Both the position numbers and the translations under genes were made by a program. DNA of 64,000 bases. Source: Apostichopus japonicus (taxonomy: Eukaryota; Echinodermata; Holothuroidea; Aspidochirotida; Stichopodidae). The stretch spans positions 20,933,376-20,997,375 of the forward strand of contig NC_092567.1 of assembly GCF_037975245.1 (NCBI RefSeq). The letters are read 5' to 3'. Shown here piece after piece: positions 45,760 through 58,299 of the stretch. Under the pieces are notes generated by a model, which ran no database searches, had not been told where the DNA came from, and was given only the letters and a program-made list of their open reading frames with translations. Position 1 is the stretch's first letter; every line of letters starts with the position of its first letter.

Positions 45760-48700
45760 CCCCCCTAAACCTCTCCCGGCCTACACCCCTACACCTACCT
45801 ACACCCCTACACCTCTTCCCCATATATTAAAACTTTCTGTTTCATATCTAAATGTCCTTCATTACTTTTTTTTCAAGGATATAGCCTAACAAACGCACAC
45901 GGAAAAGAAAACAGCCATCTTGTTATCAACATTTTGTTCTGAAATTTCTGAGATGTTTATTGATAGCATTATAATTACTATAATCTGAAGGAAAAACAAC
46001 ATTTCAGGGTGTTATACAATTTTAACATGTTCTCCTCATAACATTTCCATTGCAATCCACATTTTTTTCTTAACTTATCTTGGTCCCCCATAAAAGTGAC
46101 TTCATTTAAAAAAAAAAAATTAACTTTTTTAACTTAGCGAAATCGGGGTTGTATCGTTCAGATGATTTGATAAGAAATTACATAAATTGATGAGAAAGAA
46201 ATTTGCGATTAGAGATATTAAAACAGTTGTATAATAATAGTTTCTTCTTTCCTTCATATTTCAAATATAAGTGCACTGTATATTTCAAACATAAACAAAA
46301 CACACTCCAGGACATTTTTATTTTCAGGACAATCAACCTCAAGCCTTTGATTCATAATTCTCTGGTTTATTTATGTTTTTAATACATAAGTTCTATGATA
46401 AGTTTGAAGGTCCAACACCAGAATAACTGAACACGCAATTTGCATTTGTAAGATTTTTATTTTATTTTTATGCGTCGGTATCCTAAAGACTAACCAAATG
46501 ACAATAACATTTCACAACAGTACTGGTTTATGAGTGTACTGGCTAATAACTGTATTGATTAATTATTAGATTGACCACATAACTATGCAAAGCAGTGATG
46601 TAACCATTTGGCACGTTTGTACACATAACAAAAATCAGGACACTTTGTAAACCCTCCAAGCTTATTGTTGTATTATTAATGACATCTAAATATGTTATTG
46701 CATTGTCGTCATCCATTGAACTTGAGGCTGAGTAATTCCCCTCCTCCTCCCCTCCCCCTCCTCTTTCATGTTACATCCATTTCACGTATGATAGAGAACA
46801 CACAGAGCAGATCCAACTCAAATCTAAATAGTTGTCATTGGTTCTTATCAAACTTGATATTATATCGGGCCAATGCCTAAAAATGGTTTGACCTGGATTT
46901 TGACTGTTAGCTGGATAAAGCTTGTACAAGGAATGTGCTATCTTAGTCATATTGCTGTATATACTGCATTAGCTCAGATTATGCAATTGCATATCAGGCC
47001 CCAAACATAAATTTGGGGGGTAAGGCTCCCACCCTCACCCATCCACCCACTCAAGCTTACCTCACCCACCCACCCAACCCAACAAAACGATTCGTAATTC
47101 TTCTCAACATGTAATTTCAGACAGAAAGGGTAGGAGTGTCTGAATTATATGAAACAAAACTATACAACAGTGTGACCAAAAATATCGATATTCGACTGGA
47201 ATTATTTTAAGACGTAAATAAAAGAAACAAATTAAATGAAACTTTTTGAATGAATTTTTTCTTCACCAGTTGGCAAATGTATTGGGATAGGGAATGGTGA
47301 GATGGTGGTGGGGTGGGGGGGGGGCAGGAGCGTAACCAACAGCATCTATGCAGTATATATATCACCCTATTACCACAAACAGTGCATGTGTTTGTTTTGG
47401 TGAAGAACAAACCCAGCAACAAAATTTACCTTTTTTCTGCCTTCCTTCTCCACTTGGTAGGTGTTGTTGTGTGCGAGCGTGTGTGTGTGTGGGGGGGGGG
47501 GGGGGGTAGATTTAGTTTGGTTAACAAGAGAGAAGGCTTATGTCCCCTATGCCCATGTTTACCTTTAACTTTCATTTAACCTTCAAGTTAACCATTGTAG
47601 ACTCAGATTCACCACAAAGTAGAATTCCCTTGGCTTCCTCTGCTAAAGTTACTTAGCTATTCCAAAACTTGGAATGACAAGATATGTTGGACAAGTAAAG
47701 TACTGTATACAGTTATCAAAGTACTTAGGTGAGAAAAGTCTGAGATTAATAAATTAATTTCAAACATTATGGAATGGTATGGTTCATGTTAATTTGTAGC
47801 AAAACAATTTCCAATATTGCATTACAAAAGAGTTTGCAATTATAGTCAAAAAGAATACATTTTTAATTTAACATTTAAAATTTAACTTGTGTCATTGAGT
47901 TGCATTATTTCACTTTGTGGTAGTTACAGAGGTCAAAAAGAACTCACAGTGGTCACAAAAACCATCATAAACCATGGACATTATTTATCCCCGAATATCT
48001 CATTGTCAAATAGGATACGAAAGGAACTGATAATAAAAATGATCAATAAACATTAAAACTGAATATTTTATACCTTTTTGTCCAGTCAAAACAAAAAACA
48101 GAAAAAAACAAAAACAAAAACCGGTTGTGCAATAATTTAAAATATGGTGCAATGTAATTTCCATGTTCTATGCACAGGTGTGCATGTTTCTGTACAGCCT
48201 CAGCATACCGTACACACAGGTTTTTCATGTCATCAGATCTCCTTTGCCCCCATTGCACAACACAGAAGCCTACTTGCGAAAGTAAAATGTCAGCTGTAAT
48301 TGCTTGTATTAATTATTGGATAAAGTGTGATTCACCACATTCTACACGATGGTCAAGAAGACGCTTCTAAACAGTTCTTTACTAAGAGGAGTACAGATTA
48401 TGAAAGTGCTGGGGAAGTTTCTCTTAAAGTATGTAACTGCAGTGCCTATACTCTACCAAACAATTAAGAGAACAAAAAAAAAGGTAAGGCAGGAAAAAAA
48501 AAAAAATGAAAAATAATAAAATAATAAAATCTTCTTCTGTGACATCCATAACAACTCCCTGCTGGCAAGTGCATTGGTATACTGACCCTTAACAAACTCA
48601 ATCTCATATTTATATATATATATGAGATTTATATATATATATTTATATATACTAGTCTAAAAGGCAAGAAATGAGGGCAGCATTTAGCAAAAGAAATAGA

Positions 48701-50420
48701 AAATGATGTACTGATAGTAATGAATGTTCATAGACTATTTTCAGTATCTCTGAATACTGCATAGCTTAAGGTATCGATAAATTGAATTTCACTGTCGACA
48801 AAAGGCTAACGGCTATCACCTTGGAACTGTTTTTTTACAGGGCTGTTTAAATATAGATAGGTTTGATGAAATTATTGACCCAAAAATCGACTTTCTTTAA
48901 ATGAGGTTCTTTCCATACTCGACAAAGAGAACTCATTTGGTACAGCATAGCAAAATGTAATTTGAACATTCACTAATTGCAAATATTTATGATTTCTCTA
49001 TTTCCGGTTATCTTATGTTATAAATACAGTTCACAAATTTTAAAATTGTGGTTAAGACGAGACTCTTCTCACTATTCATGCTATTATATACTTAAACAAG
49101 TATTTTCTTGGTTGATAGTTTCTGCTCTGTCACTGCTTTTTTGTTGTTGTCAATTCCCTTGTCTTCATCCCTCTACCATTACACTTAATAAGCAGCATTT
49201 TTCAAAGAATTGAATTGATAGATATTATTTTATCAGACGAATACAAGATGAGATAGCAATATTGCACTCAGTTCTATTTTGGTACTACTAACTCGTACTT
49301 ATGAAAATCTATAGCTGCGTCGAAAAGATTTTATATCAATCGCAGCTTGAAACATTAAATGCAAACACAAGAGTGTAGACTCTATATCCAAAGCATGGAA
49401 CCCACAAAAGGTACCTAAGACCCACTTAAAATCCTTCATTGTTTTTTTTTCTTTACTTTTGCACTAATATCTCTATATCAAAAAATAACCAAAAAACACC
49501 ACTTTGTCCGGAGGTGGATGCGAAAAATACAGTTAAATTATCATCATAAAAAACTCCTATAAAACTGGGAAGCAGTTGTACAAAATGTGAGTAAGAAAAA
49601 TGCCAAAGTCATGTCAAGAACTATTTCAATTCTTTACTTTCGGTTTTCTTTTATTTTCTTTTTTTCTACCTAGCACCTATAGCTGTAGAAAAAAAAATCA
49701 AATAAAAAATTTTTGACAAGGGAGCTAGCTGCCAACCTATTAATTTGTGAAAAGTCTCTCAATAACAGCAAGAAAGTGCAACTGTGCTTTATTTTGTAAT
49801 AACCCGCCCAAAATAATTGATTGAGTTGCAAAACAATACCCTAATTAAAATAATGAGTTGCGTTGCCTTTGTAAAATGCTACAAAGGGAAGAATATTTAA
49901 AGTGTTTGCATGTGTTTCAGTGCTAACATTACTAAACCATATTTTACTTTGCAGCAGACTCACTCAAGCTTTTAATGTTCTACATATAACCTATAAATTA
50001 TTTCTTTTCCTTCCTCACACCTCCCCCTCCCTCCCTCTCACCCCCTTGCTTTCTCCTCTGTTCCATTCCTTTCCCCCACTATGTTAATAAAGTGATACAT
50101 GTCTTTAAACTTTAATCACAACAATGGTTTAGTGTTTAATCAAGTTTTGTTTACACAGTTGGACACATTACCTTGCAAACACAAGCAACTGCTATGAACC
50201 CAAAGACTAAGAACTTATAGAAACTATTACACATAAGAAAATAACTAAACTTTAAGAAACATAAAAAAACATGAAAAAAGGTCATAAAATAGTTAACTCC
50301 TTTGGCTCCTGAACTTCCTCTTTGTCAGCACGCTTTCTGTTCATTAGGACCTGGAAAAAAATTGGTTTGGCTGACCGTGGTCCATTACGACAAAGTTTTT
50401 CTTCTTCTTGGAGGTCAGAT
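45760..50420. other. Intergenic region downstream of BAX
   Basis: AT-rich, with C or G tracts near 46745, 47040 and 47320, a long G run at 47490, and a TA cluster at 48614-48650. The part next to 50425 should include the BAX 3' UTR. No exon or repeat family recognised. Confidence 0.45.
48614..48650. repeat. TA-rich microsatellite
   Basis: Short TA runs interrupted by TTTATA and GAGATT. Confidence 0.8.
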
Positions 50421-50424
50421 GAGG

Positions 50425-53400
50425 TCATTTTTGGAGTTTGTAGATACCAAACAGAAGACAAAAGCCAGATAGGGCAACCAGCGAACCCCAGATCCAGGTT
50501 GGAGATCCTACAATCTCTCTGATTGAGGTCTGAGGAGAAAACAGAAAGAGGGGTGAAAGACAATAAAGGAGGATGAACCTGAATTCAAACAAAAATTGTA
50601 TTTCATAAATATAAATACCTCATAACCATTGTTTTATATACCATCCTATTTATAACAATAATAAATTATAGGCAAAACAAAGAAAAATCTATTTAGCTCC
50701 CCCCCCCCTCCCAAGTTCTTCCTCACAACTTTGATTCCAAGACCTGAAACAGACTTAAGTTTATGTTGAAGGTTTACTGTCTTGTTCAAGGCCAAGGCCC
50801 CCTCACACAGCTTTACATCACTAACCCCTGGTCATTGGTAACTTGTCACACCCAAACACCAAAGTGCGCACAATTCAAACAATCCCTCCTGGGGTACTAC
50901 AGTGTAACACATCTACATGTCCCTTGTGAGACTTCCCATAGGGTACAGCCACAAACCGGCGTACGTATCTATATTTACAAATTACCTCGCAAGTCCACAT
51001 TTATACACCTGGGTGAAGAGAGGCAATGGAGACAAAGTACTTTGCCCAAGGACACACCGTAATGATCTGGTCAGGACTCGAACCTGTAATCCTTAGATCA
51101 CAAGTCCACTGCCTTAACCGCTTGACCACAACGCCCTCATTGGCGAGTGTTCTTAAACTTCTTACAGCCTAAACCAATACACATACATTGACAGAGAAGC
51201 AACTATGAGGGGAAACTGTGGCAGGCAGGCCGGTAGGTCCTTCTCATTTTGAGTTGTTTTATGTTTGACAATGCAAGACATTTCTTTAAAGGAATGAAAT
51301 TATGGCCTAATAGTAGAGAGAAAAGAACAATGTATGGAACTCTGCTCGTAACTCAATCAAATGACATTCCTCAACAGGCAAGCTTATCTTGGGGCATACA
51401 TCAACAACTTTGGCAGATTTTCCTGCACCAATATTCAAATAAATGACCAAGTCAGTATCCAATGAGATTAAAGTAAAACACTCCAAAAATTACGGGGTTT
51501 TTTTCTGCTTCTGTTAGAAAACCTCCAGAAATATTGATGGCCACCTTTTCAAAATGATTTGACACTCCCAATATTACGAGTTGTGGATATACAGGGAACG
51601 TCCAGGATGTAACTTGCCACGAGCATTCAAACAAATATTTTGGCCAATGGGATGAAGTTAGCATATTTCTCGACCACAAAGAAATCTGCGCATTTGGCGT
51701 CACCTCTCGTCCAGCGGCACACAAGCTCCGGTTAACCGGTTGTCGAATCGGCCCATGACCCTCCCCCCCCCCCCATGGTAGGAAGGTTAATAAGCTTAAC
51801 TCATGAACCTATTAATACCATCAACTGGATGGGTACCGGAAATTCAGTCCTAATAGATGATAACCATCATTCAGATGTGGGTGATACCATTTCATACATG
51901 GGGATGATACCATTGTCACTATTTTGTACTCACCCAGCCGCCTCTGTTGATGATCCACTGGGCAAACTTCCGAACGAGTAGTTGCACCACCTCTTTTATA
52001 AGTGTGTTGACCCAAGCTGGAAAGTTTTCATCTATGAAGCGACCTATTGCCTGCAAAAGAAAAAACAAACCATCGTAAAACTGCTGTCATCGAGGAAAGA
52101 GAACAAGCACACACATTTCTTAATGGATTGTTCATTTTTCGTTCTTTTCAAAAACTTTAAAAGTTTGTAACAAATTGGGTTCGGTACATACATGAGCTTG
52201 TCTATAGTGAAATGATCTACAACTTCTAAAATGCCGAAAATTTTTCCTGATGCTGTGCTTTTTGGCTGTGATCTAAAAACAATTAACTTAAAACAAAAAG
52301 GTTTATCTGGGTCATGAGATATTTCATATGAAAGTTAAATAGATATATAAATAAATAGATAGATGTTTAATTAGTCAGTAATTTACTAACTAATTAAACA
52401 TTCCCAGTTTACATTGTTATGGTAATCAGTTGTCTCCAATACTAACTCAGATCCAGCATATCAAGAAACACTGCCATCTTTCATACTGCTTTCAGAGGCC
52501 ACTTTTGGACTCAAATAAGAATATAATTACAACTCTTTAATTTTTGGTGGCTTAACACAAATTAGCAATAGAATAAACAATCTCTTTTTTAAATTTTTTT
52601 ATACTACGTTTAGGGTTCTATTTATTATCGTTTAGTATTGGGTGTTTATTACTATCTGCTTTAGGCTTTTACAATATTTGTCTTATTGTACTATAGTTTC
52701 TCATACTTATTTATATTTAATAATTAACTACGTTTTAATATTTTGTGTATTCTTTGTTAAAACTATTTACTTTTTACATATTTCTGAATTTGTCATGGAC
52801 TATATGCGTTTAAGGGCTTTAATTAGTATCGTTTATATTACCTTATATTGTTGCTTTAGGACTTTACATTTTGTGCCTTATTTGTTCTATATATTTAATA
52901 TTAGGTTTTTGTTACTATTTGTTTTTAGGTTTTCCATTTGTTAAAGCGCTTTGAGCAGCTTTGCTGATTATGCGCTACATAAATATTACTTATTATTATT
53001 ATTATAATGTCTCCTCTAAACATTCCTCTTACGGGTTTCTCAGTCATTCTTCTAAATATCTATCAGAAAAACATATTCTCGCTTGATATTGTCATCGTTG
53101 GATCTTATGATAATAATAAATAATAAATTACATTTATATAGCGCTTAATACAGCGTTTCAAAGCGCTTTACAAAGTAGGAAAGAGACAAAGGAAACCAAG
53201 GGGAAAAAAGAAACAAGGTATCAAACAGAAATGTGTAAAGTTGTCTCTTGAAAATACAGAGGGAGGGAGAGTCACGAATGTGAAATGGGAGTTCGTTCTA
53301 AAGAGAAGGCGCAGCGACAGAAAAGGCACGATCGCCATAAACGAGTGCGGGTATGTGGACCAGGAATAAATTGCAAATGCGCATGAAAGGAAGAGCGAAG

Positions 53401-56400
53401 CGTAACTGTAGTTGACCGATCAAAGGAGTAAGAAGGTCAGTGATATATTGAGGGGCAAGCCCGTTGATCGCTTTGAAGGTGTGAAGTTGGATCTTAAACT
53501 GGATACGCTTGTCATTAGTCTTTAATTCTTGAAGCTTTGCCAAGACTCTGATTGCTGTTTTAGCAAAGAGATAATTTAACGAATAGGGCTGTGGTTCCAT
53601 GCCGCAGAAAGCAACTTGCTAAAAATCTTATTATTTGCTTTAGATCCATTCTTGCATCTTCTCTCAAGCACATATCTAAGGAAGATTGGGCTGTTTTTCT
53701 AGCTGATATGCAAATTACTTACACGAGCACACATTTGATATGCAAAGTAGAAGAGGCCGATGACACGACCCCAGTTGATCTCCCCATCGCTGAATATGAC
53801 GTGAGCCACGGCTATGATGTTATCGATGGTGGACTCTTCTGGTACGGAATTGATCATTCTGCGAGAGCAAACGAATCGATTTACTAAACATAATACGTCT
53901 TTGTGATAAGGATGACTGTCATAATAAATTAAATCATTAAATACGTCCTCACAGCAGCTAAGATCATTCTGTAAACGAATCGGTTTACTAACATAATTAG
54001 TCTATGTAATAAAGATCGCTGTCATGAAAAAAAAATATATATATAAAAACTTCCTCAAAGCAGCTAAGAAAAATGTTGATTCCATCTGGGAGATATTATC
54101 AATTTCATGTTTCTTCACACACAAGGCAGAAGACTTGATCAAGTCTAAAATATGACATGATCCTATGACATGTGCTTCAATTTACTTCATTTCTTTCTTT
54201 CCTTAGTTATGTAATACTATGTATATTTTCTGCAATAAAGGGAGTGAAGACTTGCGCAAAAAGAAACGTCTGATGCCGGTACTCTGACCTAGTTTCGAAT
54301 GAGGTGTAACAGAAGTGTTAGACACCACCATGGATCCCAGAAAATACACACACTGCTTGCTACCATCGGTTATTAGACACTAGTGTACAGTCAATACATG
54401 CAGCTATGGTCAATACCCACAACACAGTGTACATAGCAGCAATGGACATCTCAGGTCCAGATAAAAGATAACAAGGTATCACATTTCATTACTGTCTGCA
54501 TTTTGTAGCGACAAGAAAAAAACGTTGTTTGCAAGCAACGGAAATTTAACTTTTTCAGAGGGCGGCACACGGTTTGGGGCGAGTCTTCAATGCCTTTAAA
54601 TGGAGATTGGTTTTGCAAAGACTGAATCCAAAACTCTTGAAACAAGAACTTGACATGACACTTAATGATGGCATATTGGTTTCAGTGTCAACGATGTTAA
54701 CATTCTGATCTTATAAATGTTTAAAAGAAAAAACAAACAGAAAGTGAAAGGTTTTAGATCCTACAGTGGCACTATGACATCACAGAGTTACAAAATGACA
54801 ACTCCCAGATGCAACATTTAACCTAGGATATCTCCAAAATGGAGCAAGAATTTTCTTAGCAGTTGGATGGGGAAGAGTGAGGGTGGGGGGAATTGTTCAC
54901 TACAAATAACTCTGTGATGAAAGCTGAAGATCATGGTTAGGTTTGTGTCCCCTTATAAAGCATTCAGTGTTTATTATAATAACAATAATAATCAGCAGTT
55001 ATTTTTACTACGCTTAAGCGACCGCAATTTTAGTCCTGAGAAACCAGCAAGGGCATATGGATTCAACTTACACATCGGGTGGCTTCCAATTCAACATTTT
55101 TAACTCAAATTTGGAATCTTTTCAAATTTAGAAAGTCATTTCTGATCGGAAAACCGTAGATTGCTCTTGGACGAAAAATCCACCTGGCCGTGTATCGAAC
55201 ATGGAACCTCCCGATTGCTAAACCTCTTTGCTTCCAATGTTACCAGCTTTATCCACTCGGCCAGAGCACCGTTATCATACTAACATTATTATAGCATCAT
55301 GTGGCATCTTTAATATAGCTGCAATGCCATTATCAGATGCATGACTCCAATACTTGTCAAAAACCTAATAAATTATGAAGATTTGACTGATTGTTGCCCA
55401 AAGTAGATTTTCTGTATTTGAAGATGGCGGCCAAGTGTCCTTCCGTCTTTTGTATATTATAAGTGTATCTAACAGATACAGTAGAGTTGGAGAGGAAAGC
55501 TAAAGTAATCATATTAGAGTATAAAGAAATCCATTTTTTTTTAAATACTTAACAGATAAGGTACTGTAATACTTAACTTCAAATAAGGTTGTAATATGTT
55601 AAGTTAAGTTGTACAGTACCTTTATCTGTTATGAATAAAACAAAATATCCGCAATACAAGAAAAATCGTACAGCTCTGCTTTGTCAATCCCTTGGAACTT
55701 TTAATATGGAACTCCTGATATTGATCCAAAATTAGTCTGGCATAAAAATACAGGTTTTGTCTGAACTCTTTCCAGGTTGGTAATACTATATTCTCTTTGG
55801 CAATAAATCATGTAAAATAAAAATAATAATTACATATAGTACAAACTTAACCAGGTTTCAAAGGGAAAAATTTAAAGAAAGAATTGATTTTAAAAGTTTG
55901 AGCCATACTTTTATCTACCGACAAATTGTTCAATTGTATTCCACGGAGGGAGCAACTACAGTGCCGCTGTGAAGACAACTTTTAACCATGAACTGATTGG
56001 AAACAAACCTTTGAAGTTCTTGATCTCTGTCAAGAGCGTCGCCAATCTCCCTGATTAAAGAGCCGACCTCCACCCACACCCTGTCGTGCTCTGACTCTTG
56101 GTCGGTGCCCCGTATATCCGCCAGAGTTGGGGCGTTCTCGATGCCGTCTCGTTGGAAGCGCTCTACGATGAATCTCTGAAGGAGTACGGCTCCTTGCTCT
56201 GCGATATCCTCCTCGCTGATCTGACGGATGTAAAGATCTGCCTCATCTGCGGAGTAAACATATGTAAGGAAGGCAAAAATACAAGTGAGAATTGAGTGAG
56301 AATCATTTGAAAAATTATGTGAGAATTATGTGAATTTTACAGCTGCACATCGCTGTGATGTTTATCCGTAAAGAAGAGATGTCGACTTCAAGTAGAATTT

Positions 56401-57221
56401 TAGTCTTGATATGTCACAGAACATGAGTAAATATAAATTGAGTGCTAGTAAAGTTTTGATTTATTTGACGGGTTTACAGCTTAAAAATATGCTATTTATT
56501 TCTAAAATGCTCCTTCAATGCTAAATTGATGATAACATTGTTCAAGTTCATGTTAATTTTTTTATAAATTCTAATAACTGAGCCGTACTTTGTTTAGGAC
56601 TGTAAGCGTACATGCACGATAGAGCAACCTTAAATGACATGCTACAAAAATTTGTTCCTGAGAAGTTAGTAGCAAATTGTAAACATAAAATTCTAATGTT
56701 TTCCTGTTAAGTTTGTGTGTTGCAACTAATGAACTGAATTAATGGTCTATGTATTATCCACTTTATTTGATGAGTCTCAGATGTCGAAAAAGGGTAATTT
56801 CTCAAAAGTTAAAAGTGAGTTTAGAAAGACATCCTGCAATGATAGCAGTGTTTTAATTATCCTCAAGATATGAAAATTAGTGTGTTGGCTAAAATCATGC
56901 TTTTAATGGTGTGACAAGGTACCTGAAACTTACACCCTGTCACTTTAGTCCACCAAAGTTTGCACAAAGGAATTAGATAACTTCAAATTTTTGCAATATG
57001 CAAAAATGAAACATTAAATATCAAATTTGCGGATGTTAAAACACTTAAACTTGCTCCTAAATGCAGTAAAGGTGTTGTAACCACCACAAGATAACGTGCA
57101 AAAATGGTTTCAAGAAGTGTACTAGTTAGGAAACATGAGACGGACCAAGCTGCCCTAAATATACTTTTCCCTGACACTAACCTTGACCACCCCCTCCTCC
57201 TCCACCACCTCCAGTTGCCAT
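50425..57221 (-). CDS. BAX: BAX orthologue, complete five-exon coding region (211 aa)
   Basis: Coding exons: 57182-57221, 56009-56246, 53723-53858, 51934-52050 and 50425-50529. All have GT-AG ends and compatible phases (1, 2, 0, 0). BAX is a pore-forming pro-apoptotic Bcl-2 protein that permeabilises the outer mitochondrial membrane. The protein starts MATGGGGGGGGGQ. Helix 1 is at 24-45 (SEEDIAEQGAVLLQRFIVER). BH3 is at 77-95, with IGDALD and ELQRMI (vertebrate BAX has IGDELD and ELQRMI). BH1 lies at about 115-137, with NWGRVIGLFYFA at 121-132, BH2 at 170-185 with WIINRGGW, and the C-terminal anchor at about 188-207 begins SPTW like vertebrate BAX. BAX is favoured over BAK by the BH3 and helix-5 words. 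Length is close to vertebrate BAX (192). Introns hold a CR1 remnant, two SINEs, a MITE and a duplicated splice-acceptor segment. The glycine run at the N terminus is odd. Confidence 0.95.
50765..51137 (-). mobile_element. tRNA-derived SINE in BAX intron 4
   Basis: On the minus strand the head near 51137 shows an A-box-like TGGTCAAGCGGTTAAGGC and a B-box AGGTTCGAGTCC. Then comes TCCTTGGGCAAAGTACTTTG and CACCCAGGTGTATAAATG, words typical of SINEs found in echinoderms and other marine invertebrates (from memory, not searched). The body seems to run on to about 50765. The far end is uncertain. Confidence 0.75.
51140..51930. other. BAX intron 4, remainder
   Basis: Apart from a C tract near 51764 I see nothing recognisable. 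Confidence 0.45.
52590..53005 (+). mobile_element. LINE 3' tail fragment
   Basis: Ends in AAAGCGCTTTGAGCAGCTTT…GATTATGCGCTACATAAATAT followed by a TTA repeat, a tail layout seen in many invertebrate non-LTR elements. The 350 bp before it is T-rich and may be its 3' UTR. Lies in BAX intron 3, antisense to the gene. Confidence 0.5.
53105..53600 (-). pseudogene. CR1-like LINE fragment (RT C-terminal part and 3' tail)
   Basis: The minus frame from 53600 reads RIQFKIQLHTFKAINGLAPQ, then YGDRAFSVAAPSLWN, both hallmark words of the end of CR1/Jockey-type reverse transcriptase frames. It continues with LPFHIRDSPS. The tail at 53105-53170 has AAGCGCTATATAAATG and then A/T repeats. Truncated at the 5' side, as usual for LINEs. 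Lies in BAX intron 3 in the sense direction. Confidence 0.8.
53852..54069 (-). repeat. Tandem duplication covering the BAX exon 3 splice acceptor
   Basis: 53852-53961 and 53962-54069 are imperfect direct copies (GATCATTCTG…AACGAATCG…TTTACTAA…CATAAT, ending GCAGCTAAG). The first copy contains the first bases of exon 3 and its acceptor. The second carries a duplicate acceptor-like CGTTTACAG|AATGATC about 110 nt upstream in the transcript. Confidence 0.75.
54236..54598. mobile_element. MITE family with TTAAAGGCATTGAAGACTCG ends, copy 2 (inverted)
   Basis: Reverse-orientation relative of 36133-36484, with ends TAAAGGGAGTGAAGACTTGC and GAGTCTTCAATGCCTTTAA. Lies in BAX intron 2. Confidence 0.75.
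55183..55271 (-). mobile_element. tRNA-like SINE head in BAX intron 2
   Basis: The minus strand reads GGTGCTCTGGCCGAGTGGAT (A-box), and later GTTCGATAC (B-box) about 55 nt on, a spacing that suits a Leu/Ser-type tRNA with a long variable arm. The acceptor ends do not pair, so it is a relic or SINE, not a tRNA gene. Confidence 0.55.
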
Positions 57222-57263
57222 CGTTGTGAACTCTTCTTGACCTCTGACTTGCAGCTAACACCA
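57222..57263 (-). other. Probable 5' UTR of BAX coding exon 1
   Basis: An acceptor-like TTAATTTTCAACAG ends at 57264, 42 nt before the ATG. A spliced upstream leader exon is likely. Confidence 0.45.
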
Positions 57264-58197
57264 CTGTTGAAAATTAAGTTGTCAGAACTCCTGGTTCGGT
57301 CTGCCAGATGAAAAACTTTAATAGAAAAGGGTTCAGGTCAAGGTTTCCAGTATCTGCAACATAAAAATAAAATGTCCATGATGAAATAACAGAAGTGTAC
57401 TATATATGTATATGAACTGAGGTACATTGCTTCCTTATGTTTGTGCAGTATTGGAGGTCCCATCAACTCATCATATATACCCATCAAATTTGAATATAAA
57501 CAATAGACAGGACCATCAGCTCTGGTCAAAGAAGAATCAGTTAACACATACTGTATGGAAACTAAACAACCACATAACATACAGGAGCCTGCGCAGCTCG
57601 ATCAGGCTTGCCCGCCCCCCCCCCCCCTGGTGACCAATCAGTTTCATTGCATACTATGCACAATGATGCAAGATGAACTAGTGAGTGTTCACATTTTGGA
57701 GCAAGGGTTGACAAATCTTGCACTGAAAATAGCTGTAGTACAAATTCTATGTTTCTAAATTTTCTTTAGTTGTCTCCAAAAATGGAGGATGAAAATCTTG
57801 CCGATTATGCCTAGGCCTATCTTGGTGATTTTCAGATTAACAATTTATTTAATACCTTGTATACTGTACTAGCAAAATGCACTGACAGATAAGCCTAGGC
57901 CTACATGTAAATTGATTTGAGCTGTTGTTTACAACCACCTTTAGGAATTAGCCTAACTTGTTATCAGGACGCTCATATCAACGAGTATTCCTGACAACGA
58001 GCACTCTATACAGTAAATCTTTACCAGTTTTCTTTGAAATGGAAATAGCCGACACCCAATTTATGTTCCACGGACTACAGTTACAGGCCCAGTTCCACGA
58101 TACCTTGTACAGTTGTATTTTCAATTCCATAACAAGTATGCAAGCCTAACCAACAGTTACACTAACCTATACTAAGTTTGCATATTATAAGACTAAC

Positions 58198-58258
58198 CTG
58201 GTGTGCACTGCAGTCTGCTCCTCAAAAGCGTAGAAAGGTAAAGTACAACATTTATAAA
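58198..58258 (-). promoter_or_regulatory. Candidate TATA box and leader exon of BAX
   Basis: TTTATAAA (58258-58252, minus strand) is followed about 55 bp on by a donor CACACCAG|GTTAGT (exon end 58198), in line to join the acceptor at 57264. A second donor-like GTCAG|GTTAGTAA ends at 59156 and could mark an alternative leader exon. Inference only. Confidence 0.35.
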
Positions 58259-58299
58259 GATGAAAAACACAAACGGTCTAGGCAATTACAAGTCTGTAA

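Noticed and set aside
52642-52944. 100-codon plus-strand hydrophobic open frame
   Set aside because: T-rich DNA of a probable LINE 3' UTR gives Phe/Leu/Ile/Tyr runs. It is antisense within a BAX intron.
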